A DNA stretch of 64,000 nt from Gammaproteobacteria bacterium (GTDB lineage Bacteria > Pseudomonadota > Gammaproteobacteria > DSM-16500). The notes below the pieces were generated by a model, which had not been told where the DNA came from, made no database searches, and saw only the letters and a program-made list of their open reading frames with translations. This document shows positions 1 through 9,271 of this stretch, piece after piece. The DNA lies in contig JABDBD010000001.1 in NCBI GenBank assembly GCA_013288815.1, forward strand, positions 124,001 through 188,000, written 5' to 3'. A program made the position numbers and the translations under genes. Every line of letters begins with the position of its first letter. Positions within the stretch are counted from its first letter, which is position 1.

Positions 1-2079
1 AATAATCCCTAAGCTTCCATCAATAAGAAAGTTACCACCTGTTGGTTGTGGATTAGGCTCATTATCTCTAGGACCAAGCGAATTCCCGTAATAACCGCGA
101 ACAGAGTCAATACCCCCTGCGTAGAAGTTTTTAAAGAAAGGAAATTGGGTTGCGCCATGAAAACTAGATCCATAAGCAGCCGCCCCACGTGCAGTGAAAA
201 TAAAATCTCTAACCAATGGATGATACCAAGCGCCATTGTAATTTAATGTGTAATAGCTCAACGAATTTTTATCTGCAGGCAAGAAAACATTTAGACCCAA
301 CAGTTGTCTCGCTCCACTGGTTGGGAAAATATATTTGTCACGCGTGTCTCGAGAAATACCCGCAATTAAATCGAGTTGTTGGAAATGTCTCCCATGTCCA
401 TTGACAAACTGTCGAACATAGTTAGATATATACGACGGATTAGGAGACAACGATATTAATGTATTCTGATAACCATAACCTAAATCAAGGCGATTGATTG
501 CACCTTTCTCTTGGCCCATGGGAATACTAAACACATCACTGATATTATATTCATTGCTTCGATAACTATTTGTTAAGTCTGCCTGTGAGGGTAGAAATTT
601 AGAATAGGAAATACTCGTGCTACGACTTACCCCATCGGTTGTAAAATAGGGGTCCGTATAGCTGGCGGTATAAATACGCGTAGCAGCACTTCTTTCAGCA
701 TTTAAGCCTAATGTCTTGCCTGTACCCAAAAAGTTTTTCTGATTAACACCCGCACCCAGCAACACTTTATCAAATTTCGAATATCCAATACGCCCTGTTA
801 ATTCTGCGGCGTTATTTTCAGTGACTTTATAGTTCACATCGACTTGATCGTCATGATCTGCAATTGGCTCAACACTCATTTGCACATCTTTCATGTAAGG
901 AAGCAAACCTAAACGACGTTTTGATTCTTCTAATTGTGCTGTCGACACAGGAGCTGCTTCTAGCTGCTGCATTTCTCGACGCAACACTTCATCATTTGTT
1001 TTTGTGTTATCTGAGAAATAAATATGTCTGACGTACGTCCTCTTGCCTGGTGTCACTTTAAAATTTAAAAATATTACTTTATTTTTATCATCAATATCAG
1101 GGTTAATAGAGACTGTTGCATACAGATATCCTTTATTCCCCAATAGGTCACTAATCGCTTTTTCAGAGTCTACGACTGCTTGGCGTGAGAAATGATTCCC
1201 CTCACGTATCGTCATTACTTTGGTTAACTCACTGCGAGGCAAGATAAGATCACCCGACAGAGAATAACCTTTCACTGTATAAGGGGCGCCTTCGTCAATT
1301 GCAATCGTGACATAAACAGATTTTCTATCCGGTGTGATCGACACTTGTGACGACTTAATCACAAACTTAATATAACCATGGTCTAAATAAAAATTCCGCA
1401 ATCCTTCTAAGCTAGTATCTAACTTTTCTTGGGAATATTGGTCTGACTGAGTGAAGAAAGTAAATAGCCCAGGCGTTGTAATGGTAAGCTGATCAACGAG
1501 CTTGTTTTCAGAAAAACTATGATTGCCAATAATAACAATCCGACGGATTTTTGCTATTAGGCCTTCAGAAATATCAATCCTGACGAGTACTCTATTCCGC
1601 GACAGTGGACTAACAGTGATATTAATTCTAGCGTTATAACGACCCAACTGATAATACTGACTTAACAAACTTTTTTTGATTCTTTCCAAGATAGCTTGGT
1701 TATAGACACGACCTTCTGCAATTTCTAACCCTTTCATCACTGAGGTTAATTTATCGGTAGGGATAACACTATTACCAGCGATTTTTAATTGTCCTATGGT
1801 AGGACGTTCAACTACATGAATAACCAGTGCGTTGCCATCTCTAGCGACAGAGATATGATCAAAAAACCCAGTTTTATAGAGGGAATTAATAATCTCGACC
1901 GTTTGATGAGGGCGTAAAGTTTGGCCACGCTTTATCGGTAAATAGCTATAAACTGTTTCAGGAGCAATACGCTGCAACCCATCAATATTAATTCTTTGAA
2001 CAACAAATGCATTTGCGGCCCATATAGGTGTGCCAACGAGACTGAGTACTAAAATAAATAATGATATTATTTTTTTCAT
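1..2079 (-). CDS. bamA: BamA, outer-membrane protein assembly factor (C-terminus cut by window edge)
   Basis: Central beta-barrel insertase of the outer-membrane BAM complex. The reading frame starts at the ATG at 2079 with a signal peptide (MKKIISLFILVLSLVGTPIWA, then AN). The mature start FVVQRINIDGLQRI is the first POTRA domain. The frame stays open for 693 codons to base 1, so roughly 100 residues of the barrel are missing. Near the window edge it reads VRGYYGNSLGPRD, which holds the barrel-lid VRGY motif of the BamA/Omp85 family. The N- and C-terminal parts are in the same frame, so there is no net frameshift. Normally bamA follows rseP; here an IS110 element lies directly upstream, so bamA needs its own promoter or read-through from the element. 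Confidence 0.96.
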   Translation of the reverse strand, partial: MKKIISLFILVLSLVGTPIWAANAFVVQRINIDGLQRIAPETVYSYLPIKRGQTLRPHQTVEIINSLYKTGFFDHISVARDGNALVIHVVERPTIGQLKIAGNSVIPTDKLTSVMKGLEIAEGRVYNQAILERIKKSLLSQYYQLGRYNARINITVSPLSRNRVLVRIDISEGLIAKIRRIVIIGNHSFSENKLVDQLTITTPGLFTFFTQSDQYSQEKLDTSLEGLRNFYLDHGYIKFVIKSSQVSITPDRKSVYVTIAIDEGAPYTVKGYSLSGDLILPRSELTKVMTIREGNHFSRQAVVDSEKAISDLLGNKGYLYATVSINPDIDDKNKVIFLNFKVTPGKRTYVRHIYFSDNTKTNDEVLRREMQQLEAAPVSTAQLEESKRRLGLLPYMKDVQMSVEPIADHDDQVDVNYKVTENNAAELTGRIGYSKFDKVLLGAGVNQKNFLGTGKTLGLNAERSAATRIYTASYTDPYFTTDGVSRSTSISYSKFLPSQADLTNSYRSNEYNISDVFSIPMGQEKGAINRLDLGYGYQNTLISLSPNPSYISNYVRQFVNGHGRHFQQLDLIAGISRDTRDKYIFPTSGARQLLGLNVFLPADKNSLSYYTLNYNGAWYHPLVRDFIFTARGAAAYGSSFHGATQFPFFKNFYAGGIDSVRGYYGNSLGPRDNEPNPQPTGGNFLIDGSLGII

Positions 2080-2384
2080 ATGACCTACATTTATGTTAAC
2101 AATGGCATCCATTTTAAGACCGCCAATTATCCAGTCTTTGTTTCATCAAATCCAGCACTAATTTTACTAGTTTATGATTTAAAACGAGCATTTAATATGA
2201 GCATGAACAATACGTTGCAACAACATGCTTATTCGACTTGTATTAAACACTTAGAGTATCTCTCAATACTTTTGGGCTTTTTTACGAGTTTTGTGGATTT
2301 TGTACTGTATGAGTCTCACTTCATTTTCATTAACATTATGATTTATAAGAACTTTTATTATTACTTGATCTTGTTTTCTTTCAA
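2080..2384. other. AT-rich gap between bamA and the IS110 transposase
   Basis: About 305 bases with no convincing gene; the open frame on the plus strand here has no family features. It must hold the left end of the insertion element and any bamA promoter. One weak minus-strand candidate is TTGCAA, 17 bases, then TATTAA, near 2200-2230. No rseP remnant was recognised by eye. Confidence 0.4.
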
Positions 2385-3767
2385 TTAACTTACCTCTAAC
2401 TTATTGATATTTGGCTTTATTAAACTTCCAATTTGAGTCAGCTCATACCCCAAAGATGCCGCCTTATGCTTTAATCCCTTAAGCAATTTATCTTGATATC
2501 GTTGGTTATAATAATCTTGGCCAATATCGCGATAGTCTATTTTATTTTTCAACATTCGATAAATGATTTTAGCTAACTTATAAGCCGTAGCTGTTATTGC
2601 TTTTGGAGCACCAATTCTGCTTTTCATTCGCCTCAAGAATGAGCCTAATGCAGTAGGGCTATTATATAATGCATTAGCGCATAATCTTAAAATACTTGCT
2701 GCTCGGTTAGCTGAACTTTTAGAGCTACGTTTTAATATTTTTCCTCCAGATATTTTCGTCCCAGGAGATAATCCCATCCAGCTACCAAATTGTTTCTCAG
2801 TTTTCCATTTTCCCATATCTATTCCGACTTCGGAGATTATTTTTAACCCGCTTAACGCATCAACACCATCTATTGCTGTTAAGTCTACTCCACATAGTTT
2901 GTATAAATAGGTTTGAACCTCGAACTTTGGCGTGCTTTTTGTTTTTCTTTTTTTAGGAAGTTCAACATTGCTTTTTTCAGCGGTGGTTATAGATTGCAGA
3001 AATCCTTCAATAACCATATCGCACTCTTGAACTTTTGTTTGATAATAATCATAGAGATCTAATGCTTGTTTTAAAGCAAAAACATGCTCTGATTTGTAGT
3101 TACCTATTAAAGATTTTTCTATTACTTCAATGGGGTTTTTACAGCGTCCGTCTCGATGCTTTGCCAACTCTTTAGCGTCTCTATCACCGTTAACTATGGC
3201 TCGCAGTATCTTTTGGCCTGTCATTCCAGTGATGTCGCTTATTGCATTATGTAAACGAAGATTCATTTGATCCAAAGCTTTCTGCATATGCTGTACATGC
3301 ATCGCTGCATAACGAATTAAATTTTCTCTTTGCCTCATATAACCACGTAATTGACAAATTTCTTCTGCTGGGCGAAATGCTCCTGACAATAAACCATAAG
3401 TGTGCAATTGTTGTATCCATTGACAATCTAATACATCGCTTTTTCTACCAGATACATTTTTAACATGATGAGCATTTACTAATAGAACTTGAAAGCCTTT
3501 TTCTTCCAGTATTTCATATAACGGAATCCAATAGACCCCTGTTGATTCCATTGCAACTGTTTCTATTTTACATTCTTTTAGCCAAGCTGCTAATTCATAT
3601 AAGTCAGTGGTAAATGTTTTAAACTCCCTCACCACTTGCTTATCACGATCCTCTGGAACCGCTACAAAATGAGCGGTTGACCCTATGTCAATTCCAGCTG
3701 CATTTATGTTAAGATGCGCCAAGTGTGGGGGGAATGCGTTTTTCTTTCTCGATTTACGTTTATTCAT
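2385..3767 (-). CDS. IS110-family transposase (DEDD recombinase)
   Basis: Transposase of an IS110-family insertion sequence, about 460 residues. The N-terminal RuvC-like DEDD domain shows GIDIGSTAHFVAV, then AMESTGVYWIPLYEIL and RKSDVLDCQWIQQL, supplying the acidic residues. The C-terminal Transposase_20 domain shows GLSPGTKISGGKILKRSS, including the serine-rich stretch thought to carry the catalytic serine. The start is taken as the ATG at 3767 because GAGGTG lies just upstream; a GTG at 3773 would overlap that ribosome site. The frame is intact, so the enzyme may be active. It lies between cdsA and bamA in the same direction. Confidence 0.93.
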   Translation of the reverse strand: MNKRKSRKKNAFPPHLAHLNINAAGIDIGSTAHFVAVPEDRDKQVVREFKTFTTDLYELAAWLKECKIETVAMESTGVYWIPLYEILEEKGFQVLLVNAHHVKNVSGRKSDVLDCQWIQQLHTYGLLSGAFRPAEEICQLRGYMRQRENLIRYAAMHVQHMQKALDQMNLRLHNAISDITGMTGQKILRAIVNGDRDAKELAKHRDGRCKNPIEVIEKSLIGNYKSEHVFALKQALDLYDYYQTKVQECDMVIEGFLQSITTAEKSNVELPKKRKTKSTPKFEVQTYLYKLCGVDLTAIDGVDALSGLKIISEVGIDMGKWKTEKQFGSWMGLSPGTKISGGKILKRSSKSSANRAASILRLCANALYNSPTALGSFLRRMKSRIGAPKAITATAYKLAKIIYRMLKNKIDYRDIGQDYYNQRYQDKLLKGLKHKAASLGYELTQIGSLIKPNINKLEVS

Positions 3768-3779
3768 TTTCACCTCTAC

Positions 3780-3975
3780 ATGTAAAAGATAAGGTGCTCA
3801 TGCGCAATCGTTTTTAAAATGCTGCACTCTTTCAAACGGGATAGCTAAGGCTTCACCAAGGTTGTTGCCGCAAACGATTGGGACCATGCTGAATAACGGG
3901 CTCGGAAGGCGCCATTGCGGTGTCGGTCTCTGCAACATGAGCGCCTTTCTTTTACACGCCTTTCTGTAAGAAATC
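3780..3975 (-). ncRNA. Candidate bridge RNA region of the IS110 element
   Basis: The non-coding end upstream of the transposase is where IS110-group elements such as IS621 encode the bridge RNA that guides donor and target choice. A stem is visible: AAGGCGC at 3906-3912 pairs with GCGCCTT at 3941-3947, with an inner TTGC (3915-3918) pairing with GCAA (3932-3935). The inner pairing leaves an internal loop and a 13-base apical loop, as expected of a guide-loop architecture. The guide bases cannot be assigned without the exact element ends. The limits given are approximate. Confidence 0.45.
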
Positions 3976-4085
3976 AAAAGTTAATGTTTTGTTGTTTTCC
4001 CCGCCCGGGGTTAGAGTGCTGAATAGTTACATGACTTCGTGACATCAGAAATAAGAAGAGAGGGATTAAAAAATGAACCTTCCAG

Positions 4086-4898
4086 CTATAAATATCTTGA
4101 AATTAACCAGCCACCTAGCGCAAAAACAGGTGCAGCCGCTGTTAGGCTATCGATGCGATCTAGCAATCCTCCATGACCTGGGAATAGGCGGCCTGAATCC
4201 TTGAGGCCCACATTGCGCTTTAGCATACTTTCAAAAAGATCGCCGATAACAGAAAAAATAACAGTTATCATCGCGAGGAAAAATCCTGCAACCCAATACA
4301 TTAGCGGTGGATTTTGTAAACTCAAACCGACAAATGCAATCAACACCGTTGTTAACAATGCGCCATATAATCCTTCACGTGTTTTGCCAGGACTAACGTT
4401 TGGTGCAAGTTTGTTTTTTCCCCATTTTTTACCTGCAAAATAGGCTCCGGAATCTGCTCCCCAAATTAATACACAGAGAAATAGCAATACGTCAGGCCCT
4501 TCGTTTGCAGGCATACGAATAAAATTAATTGCAACCCATGCAGGAATGAGTACAAGCACACCCATCAAACCTTGCAATAAAATTGCTTTTCCCCAAAAAG
4601 CACTGCCTTTTGGATAAAGAAAAATTAAAGCTGTCGCAAAAAGCCACCAAACAAAAGCTATTTCTAAAGTCATGGGAATGTATAAATACAATGAGGCCTG
4701 TAATAGAAAAAAAATAAAGACAAGATACACAATACGGGCTGCTACTCTTTTTAAACCTATGAGCGCTGACCATTCCCACGCACCGATTAAAACAAAAGCT
4801 GCTGTTAGCACGCCAAATTGAAGAGAAGAAAGCTTTAATAGCAATACAACGAAAATTGGAATTAAAAATGCAGCGGTGATTAAACGTTTTTTTAGCAT
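4086..4898 (-). CDS. cdsA: Phosphatidate cytidylyltransferase CdsA
   Basis: Makes CDP-diacylglycerol from phosphatidic acid and CTP in the inner membrane, the branch point for all membrane phospholipids. It has 270 residues and is almost wholly hydrophobic, with about eight predicted membrane segments. The family signature is present near the C-terminus as SMLKRNVGLKDSGRLFPGHG followed by GLLDRIDS. The start is the ATG at 4898. It lies 156 bases downstream of uppS with a strong hairpin between. The usual downstream genes of this cluster (dxr, rseP) are absent; an IS110 element follows instead. Confidence 0.96.
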   Translation of the reverse strand: MLKKRLITAAFLIPIFVVLLLKLSSLQFGVLTAAFVLIGAWEWSALIGLKRVAARIVYLVFIFFLLQASLYLYIPMTLEIAFVWWLFATALIFLYPKGSAFWGKAILLQGLMGVLVLIPAWVAINFIRMPANEGPDVLLFLCVLIWGADSGAYFAGKKWGKNKLAPNVSPGKTREGLYGALLTTVLIAFVGLSLQNPPLMYWVAGFFLAMITVIFSVIGDLFESMLKRNVGLKDSGRLFPGHGGLLDRIDSLTAAAPVFALGGWLISRYL

Positions 4899-4954
4899 GT
4901 ATTATACCTAACAATTATTCGTTTATGACCTTATCTATTGAGCCGTGGCGTAAT

Positions 4955-4989
4955 CCCCTCTCCTCCACAAAAAACGTGGAAGAGAGGGG
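4955..4989 (-). promoter_or_regulatory. Strong hairpin between uppS and cdsA
   Basis: CCCCTCTCCTCCAC (4955-4968) pairs with GTGGAAGAGAGGGG (4976-4989): a 14-pair stem with one wobble and a 7-base loop. On the minus strand it is followed by GATTACG, not a U-tract, so it is not a typical terminator. It may stabilise or process the uppS-cdsA transcript. Confidence 0.5.
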
Positions 4990-5054
4990 GGAAAAGGACG
5001 CTTTATTTACGCAACAACGCCTCTTTGAAAAAAATGAGAAAGAATATCCAACCG

Positions 5055-5801
5055 CTATCCAGAACTACTAGCATCAGCTACATTTAACTGCTCACTCGTA
5101 CGCCCAAAGCGTCTTTCTCTCTGAGAAAATGCGAGCAATGCTTTCTCAAATTCTTGGCCATCAAAATCGGGCCACAAAGCATCTGTAAAATAAAGCTCAC
5201 TATAGGCTAACTGCCAAATCATAAAATTACTAATGCGCTGTTCACCACTCGTACGAATAAAAAGATCAGGAAGAGGTAAATCGGCTAATGCAAGATTTGT
5301 CTGGATTAAATCAGGTGTAATGTCTTGGCTTGATAACTTCCCCTGTTCAACATCATGCGCAATTTTTTTGACTGCTTCCGCCACATCCCACTGTCCTCCA
5401 TAATTCGCAGCGATTACTAACTTTAAACCTGTATTCTTCGCAGTCAGCTCTTCAGCTTTAGACATTTGCTTCTGTAACTTTTCATCAAAGCGAGAGCGAT
5501 CGCCAATGATTCGAAGTTGAATATTTTGTTTATGGAGTTTTTTAGCTTCACGTTGGAGCGCAGAAACAAAGAGCTGCATGAGATAATTTATTTCCGCCAG
5601 AGGGCGCTGCCAATTCTCACTGCTAAATGCGAATAGAGTCAATACTTCAATATTTTTCTCTATGCACTTTTTAACAGCTTCGCGTACCGAGTCGGCACCT
5701 GCTTTATGTCCCATCACTCTAGGCAAATGACGTTGTTTGGCCCAACGTCCATTGCCATCCATAATAATTGCAACATGTCGCGGTAGTACAGATGTATTCA
5801 T
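5055..5801 (-). CDS. uppS: Undecaprenyl diphosphate synthase UppS
   Basis: cis-Prenyltransferase that extends farnesyl diphosphate to C55 undecaprenyl diphosphate, the lipid carrier for peptidoglycan and other glycans. It has 248 residues, normal for the family. Visible motifs are IIMDGNGRWA with the catalytic aspartate, GHKAG, FAFSSENWQRP, NYGGQWD and FIRTSGEQRISNFM, the last binding the homoallylic diphosphate. It lies between frr and cdsA, as in related bacteria where dxr is not in between. Start ATG at 5801. Confidence 0.97.
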   Translation of the reverse strand: MNTSVLPRHVAIIMDGNGRWAKQRHLPRVMGHKAGADSVREAVKKCIEKNIEVLTLFAFSSENWQRPLAEINYLMQLFVSALQREAKKLHKQNIQLRIIGDRSRFDEKLQKQMSKAEELTAKNTGLKLVIAANYGGQWDVAEAVKKIAHDVEQGKLSSQDITPDLIQTNLALADLPLPDLFIRTSGEQRISNFMIWQLAYSELYFTDALWPDFDGQEFEKALLAFSQRERRFGRTSEQLNVADASSSG

Positions 5802-5853
5802 CAGAGCTTTTGCATCCGAAATCAGGGCACTTCACTTCGCATCGAGCAAATGA

Positions 5854-6408
5854 CTAAATAGCCATTAATTCAGTTTCTTTTGCAGTCAGCAAATGGTCAA
5901 TTTCCGAAATAAATTTGTCAGTTAACTTTTGAATACTATCAGCTAACTTATGCTCTTCGTCTTCTGCAATCTCTTTCTTTTTCAGCATTTCTTTTACGGC
6001 TGTATTCGCATCTCGTCTCACTGTTCTGACACTCACTCTCGCTGTCTCTGCTTCAGCACGAACGATTTTTGATAAATCTTTTCTTCGTTCTTCAGTTAGC
6101 GCAGGCAAAGGAACACGAATCAACTCACCACTTGTTGCCGGATTTAAACCTAAATCAGAAGTCATAATGGCTTTTTCAATCACGGGAATCATCTTTTTTT
6201 CCCAAGGTGTAATCACGAGTGTGCGCGAGTCACCTACGCTCACATTCGCTACTTGACTCAAAGGAGTTTCATTGCCGTAATAATCAACTCGCACATGATC
6301 TAAAATACTCGGATGTGCACGACCGGTTCTGACTTTTGACATATCTAATTTGAATGCGTCTATGCTTTTTTGCATGCGCATCTCAGTATCTTTAATAATT
6401 TGTTGCAT
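5854..6408 (-). CDS. frr: Ribosome recycling factor
   Basis: Splits post-termination ribosomes together with EF-G. The ATG at 6408 gives 184 residues, matching the family's usual 185. A TTG at 6417 is in frame but overlaps the pyrH stop and is less likely; GGAG lies about 11 bases before the ATG. The typical features are [33 protein letters not shown] and the long helical hairpin [20 protein letters not shown]. It begins five bases after the pyrH stop, so translation is probably coupled. Confidence 0.96.
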   Translation of the reverse strand: MQQIIKDTEMRMQKSIDAFKLDMSKVRTGRAHPSILDHVRVDYYGNETPLSQVANVSVGDSRTLVITPWEKKMIPVIEKAIMTSDLGLNPATSGELIRVPLPALTEERRKDLSKIVRAEAETARVSVRTVRRDANTAVKEMLKKKEIAEDEEHKLADSIQKLTDKFISEIDHLLTAKETELMAI

Positions 6409-6413
6409 CAATC

Positions 6414-7160
6414 TCAATCTCCACTTTGGATTAATGTACCTACATTTTCGCCAACGACTATGCGTTGCAATGCCCCTTGTTTATTCATATTAAATACTCG
6501 CAAAGGTAAAGCATGGTCTCTGCAGAGTAATATTGCATTTAAATCCATGACACCTAAACGTTGTTCTAACACTTCATCATAGGTAAGCTTTTCATAACGT
6601 TCTGCTTTCGGATTTTTGATAGGATCAGCAGCAAACACACCATCCACTTTGGTAGCCTTAATCACAATATCTGCCCCAACTTCAATGCCGCGCAATGCAG
6701 CTGCTGAATCAGTTGTCACTAAAGGATTACCGGTACCGCCTACAAAAATCACTACTTTACCTTGATCTAATCTTTCTCTTGCGTGACGTCTATCATATAC
6801 ATCCGCCAATCCAGGAATTGCAATTGCAGACATGATAGAAGAGGGAATTCCTTTTCTATCAAGTGCATCGAGTAGCGCAAGTCCATTGATCATGGTGGCA
6901 AGCATACCCATCTGATCTGCTGTGACCCTATCAAGACCTGTGACACACAAATCTGCGCCGCGAATGAGATTACCACCACCGACGACAAGAGCAACCTGCA
7001 CGCCTAACTTGACTACATTTGCAATTTCTTGACTGACTCGAGTTAACTTAGCGGCATCTATTCCAAACAGATGATCTCCTTGCAGAGCTTCACCACTAAA
7101 TTTTAATAACACTCGTTTATATATTGGTTGACTTGAAATATTATCCATAATTTTAGCCAT
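6414..7160 (-). CDS. pyrH: Uridylate kinase PyrH
   Basis: Phosphorylates UMP to UDP in pyrimidine nucleotide synthesis; amino-acid kinase fold, hexameric, usually GTP-activated and UTP-inhibited. It has 248 residues from the ATG at 7160, or 244 from the ATG at 7148; neither has a strong ribosome site. Motifs: [49 protein letters not shown] and ATKVDGVF. The start overlaps the end of tsf by eight bases, indicating coupling in the rpsB-tsf-pyrH-frr cluster. Confidence 0.96.
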   Translation of the reverse strand: MAKIMDNISSQPIYKRVLLKFSGEALQGDHLFGIDAAKLTRVSQEIANVVKLGVQVALVVGGGNLIRGADLCVTGLDRVTADQMGMLATMINGLALLDALDRKGIPSSIMSAIAIPGLADVYDRRHARERLDQGKVVIFVGGTGNPLVTTDSAAALRGIEVGADIVIKATKVDGVFAADPIKNPKAERYEKLTYDEVLEQRLGVMDLNAILLCRDHALPLRVFNMNKQGALQRIVVGENVGTLIQSGD

Positions 7161-8043
7161 TCTTAACTTGCGACATCACTGCCTCAACAAAATCCTCTTG
7201 CTCTTTCTCAATACCTTCACCGACTTCATAACGTGTAAATGACAACACTTTAGCGCGGTTTTTTGCAAGCAAACTAGAAACAGTTACATCAGGATCTTTT
7301 ACAAACGGTTGCCCCAACAAACTGATTTCATCTAAGTATTTTTTCAAACGACCAATAACCATTTTTTCAATAATTTCTTGAGGTTTGCCACTGCTTGCTG
7401 CTTGTGCCATATAAATTTCTTTTTCTTTAGCGACAACATCAGCGGGCACTTCTTCTGGTGATACGACTAATGGTTTGCTAGCAGCGATATGCATTGCAAT
7501 ATCTTTAGCTAGGTCTTTATTGTCGACATCTAGCTCTACCAACACACCTATGCGATTGCCGTGTAGATACGTTCCAACACTTCCTGCAGCTGGATTCGTA
7601 AAAGCAATTCTACGTATACTAATATTTTCACCGACCTTAGCAACCAAGGTTTGTCTGGCTTCTTCTACTGTTTGGCCATCATATCCAAGCAATGCTTGGC
7701 TATTTAGCTGTGCGACATCGTTGATATTTTTTTCCAGCGCAGTTTTTGCAACCATCTCAGCAAAATTTAAGAAATTGGTATCGCGTGCGACAAAATCCGT
7801 TTCGCTATTAATTTCAATTAATACAGCACGATTCGAATTGTCACTACCCCGAATCATCACAATACCTTCTGCTGCGACACGACCGGATTTTTTATCGGCT
7901 TTCGCTCTACCCGATTTGCGCAATTCTTCAATTGCCAGCTCCATATCACCGCCAGCTAATTCTAATGCTTTTTTACATTCCATCATGCCAACGCTAGTGC
8001 GTTCGCGTAATTCTTTGACTTGTGTTGCAGTAATTGCTGCCAT
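7153..8043 (-). CDS. tsf: Elongation factor Ts
   Basis: Nucleotide-exchange factor for EF-Tu. The start is the ATG at 8043 ([16 protein letters not shown]), preceded by GAGGT. The same frame is open further upstream to 8112 only because it runs into a palindromic repeat. The protein has 296 residues with the N-terminal UBA-like helix ending in [13 protein letters not shown] and the TDFVARD motif that contacts EF-Tu. It follows rpsB as in nearly all bacteria, but the gap is enlarged to about 245 bases by the repeat. Confidence 0.97.
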   Translation of the reverse strand: MAAITATQVKELRERTSVGMMECKKALELAGGDMELAIEELRKSGRAKADKKSGRVAAEGIVMIRGSDNSNRAVLIEINSETDFVARDTNFLNFAEMVAKTALEKNINDVAQLNSQALLGYDGQTVEEARQTLVAKVGENISIRRIAFTNPAAGSVGTYLHGNRIGVLVELDVDNKDLAKDIAMHIAASKPLVVSPEEVPADVVAKEKEIYMAQAASSGKPQEIIEKMVIGRLKKYLDEISLLGQPFVKDPDVTVSSLLAKNRAKVLSFTRYEVGEGIEKEQEDFVEAVMSQVKNG

Positions 8044-8097
8044 ATCACTTACCTCATTTTGAACCTTTTTAAAGTCTGTTAAATCAGAATTATCTCT

Positions 8098-8242
8098 AGG
8101 GTCTGTTGACAATTCTACTATGTTGGCCAGGAATCTGCGCTTTTTCGCGATTTGCTGCTCACATACTTCTGTGTATGCTGCGCTGCAAATCGCGAAAAAG
8201 CGCAGATTCCTGGCTCAACCTAGCGAATTGTCAACAGACCCT
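8098..8242. repeat. 145-base MITE-like long palindrome between rpsB and tsf
   Basis: The outer arms are perfect 17-base inverted repeats, AGGGTCTGTTGACAATT at 8098-8114 and its complement at 8226-8242. Inner arms of about 29 bases (8125-8154 and 8185-8213) pair almost fully, around an apex CATACttctGTATG. The whole element can fold into one long hairpin. It codes for nothing. In the rpsB transcript it would form a strong structure just before tsf and could reduce or terminate read-through. Confidence 0.85.
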
Positions 8243-8289
8243 ATTCCCTTCCGCAAAACATGCAAAAAGAGAATAGAGATCTGCTTAAC

Positions 8290-9054
8290 TTATTCTTCGC
8301 TACCCGAATCACGTGTTTCGATATCAACTTCGATAAAGTCATTACTTTCAATTTCAGCTATTTCAGGGTTTCCTGCACGAGCATCTAAGATAGCGTCAGA
8401 CATGCATTTTGCATAAAGCTGAATCGCACGCAATGAATCATCATTACCTGGAATCACATAGCTCACACCGGCTGGGTTGTGATTTGTATCCACAACACCA
8501 ATCACAGGAATGCTTAAACGATTTGCTTCAGCAATAGCAATATTCTCATGACCTACGTCAACGACGAATAACGCATCGGGCAAACCACCCATATTTTTAA
8601 TACCACCTAAACTGCGGTCGAGTTTGTCTTTTTCACGTGTTAGTTGAAGAATTTCTTTTTTAACAAGACGTCCGAAATTATTTTTATCGAACATCGCTTC
8701 GAGTTCTTTCAGACGTTTGATGGATTGGCGAATCGTCTTATAGTTAGTTAACATGCCGCCTAACCAACGATGATTGACGAAAGGCATACGGCAACGCTCT
8801 GCTTCTGCTTTAATGATATCTCGCGCTGCAGGTTTCGTACCGACGAATAAAACTTTTCCTTTGTTCGCTGCAATTTTGCCGACAAAGTTGAAGGCATCTT
8901 GTAGCATTGGCAAGGTTTTTTCTAGATTAATAATATGGATCTTGTTACGGGCACCATAAATATAGGTCCCCATTTTTGGGCTCCAATATCGGGTTTGATG
9001 ACCAAAATGCACACCCGCTTTTAACATGTCACGCATAGTTACTGGTAAAGTCAT
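8290..9054 (-). CDS. rpsB: 30S ribosomal protein S2
   Basis: Small-subunit protein S2 (uS2). The start is taken as the ATG at 9054, seven bases after GAGGA; an ATG at 9060 lies only two bases from that site. The protein starts [20 protein letters not shown], closely matching E. coli S2, and carries the signature [14 protein letters not shown]. It has 254 residues with an acidic C-terminal tail. First gene of the cluster, transcribed away from map. Confidence 0.97.
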   Translation of the reverse strand: MTLPVTMRDMLKAGVHFGHQTRYWSPKMGTYIYGARNKIHIINLEKTLPMLQDAFNFVGKIAANKGKVLFVGTKPAARDIIKAEAERCRMPFVNHRWLGGMLTNYKTIRQSIKRLKELEAMFDKNNFGRLVKKEILQLTREKDKLDRSLGGIKNMGGLPDALFVVDVGHENIAIAEANRLSIPVIGVVDTNHNPAGVSYVIPGNDDSLRAIQLYAKCMSDAILDARAGNPEIAEIESNDFIEVDIETRDSGSEE

Positions 9055-9060
9055 TTTCAT

Positions 9061-9125
9061 TTCCTCAAGTTTGGGTTATTCCTCCACATATCCCATTAAC
9101 CGACCTCTCAGGAGACAAGGCACCC
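9061..9125 (-). promoter_or_regulatory. Probable S2 autoregulatory leader of rpsB
   Basis: The 5' leader of rpsB contains, on the minus strand, GGGATATGTGGAGG followed by AATAACCC (9073-9094). This resembles from memory the conserved gammaproteobacterial rpsB leader through which S2 represses its own and tsf translation. The two ends (GGGAT and AACCC) can pair. The identification rests on remembered similarity to the E. coli leader. Confidence 0.5.
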
Positions 9126-9171
9126 AGCTAAATAGTATCAATATGTGTGTGAATTCAATTGCTTTGACTTC

Positions 9172-9271
9172 GCACGGGAAGTGAATCCCCGTGCTCGATT
9201 AAGGGGGAGAATCACGCTTCTCCCCCTTAATAATCCCCCATCGCGGGTGCCCGCGACAAGCCGCGGGGGAT
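9172..9271. repeat. Cluster of three GC-rich hairpins between rpsB and map
   Basis: Three hairpins follow each other: GCACGGG/CCCGTGC (9172-9178, 9188-9194); a perfect 13-base stem TTAAGGGGGAGAA/TTCTCCCCCTTAA with a TCACGC loop (9199-9211, 9218-9230); and TCGCGGG-TG-CCCGCGA (9241-9256), itself enclosed by TCCCCC and GGGGGA. The GC content stands out sharply from the AT-rich surroundings. It is in the divergent rpsB/map promoter region and looks like REP-type intergenic DNA. No U-tract follows on either strand. Confidence 0.65.

Larger units (their letters stand above)
2385..4060 (-). mobile_element. IS110-family insertion element, approximate limits
   Basis: The element consists of the intact transposase plus a structured, GC-richer non-coding end of about 290 bases on its upstream side (3774-4060), unlike the AT-rich flanks. 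IS110 elements usually lack terminal inverted repeats and target duplications, so the exact ends cannot be fixed from one copy. The left end probably lies somewhere in 2300-2385 and the right end before the cdsA stop at 4086. Confidence 0.7.

Noticed and set aside
2080..2388. 102-codon plus-strand frame between bamA and the IS110 gene
   Set aside because: AT-rich composition, no ribosome site, no family motif; it overlaps the expected bamA promoter and IS end.
8044..8112. N-terminal extension of EF-Ts by 23 residues
   Set aside because: It reads into the palindromic repeat; [12 protein letters not shown] with GAGGT upstream is the family start.
9172..9271. CRISPR array
   Set aside because: The hairpins differ from one another and there is no repeated spacer pattern; no cas genes in the window.
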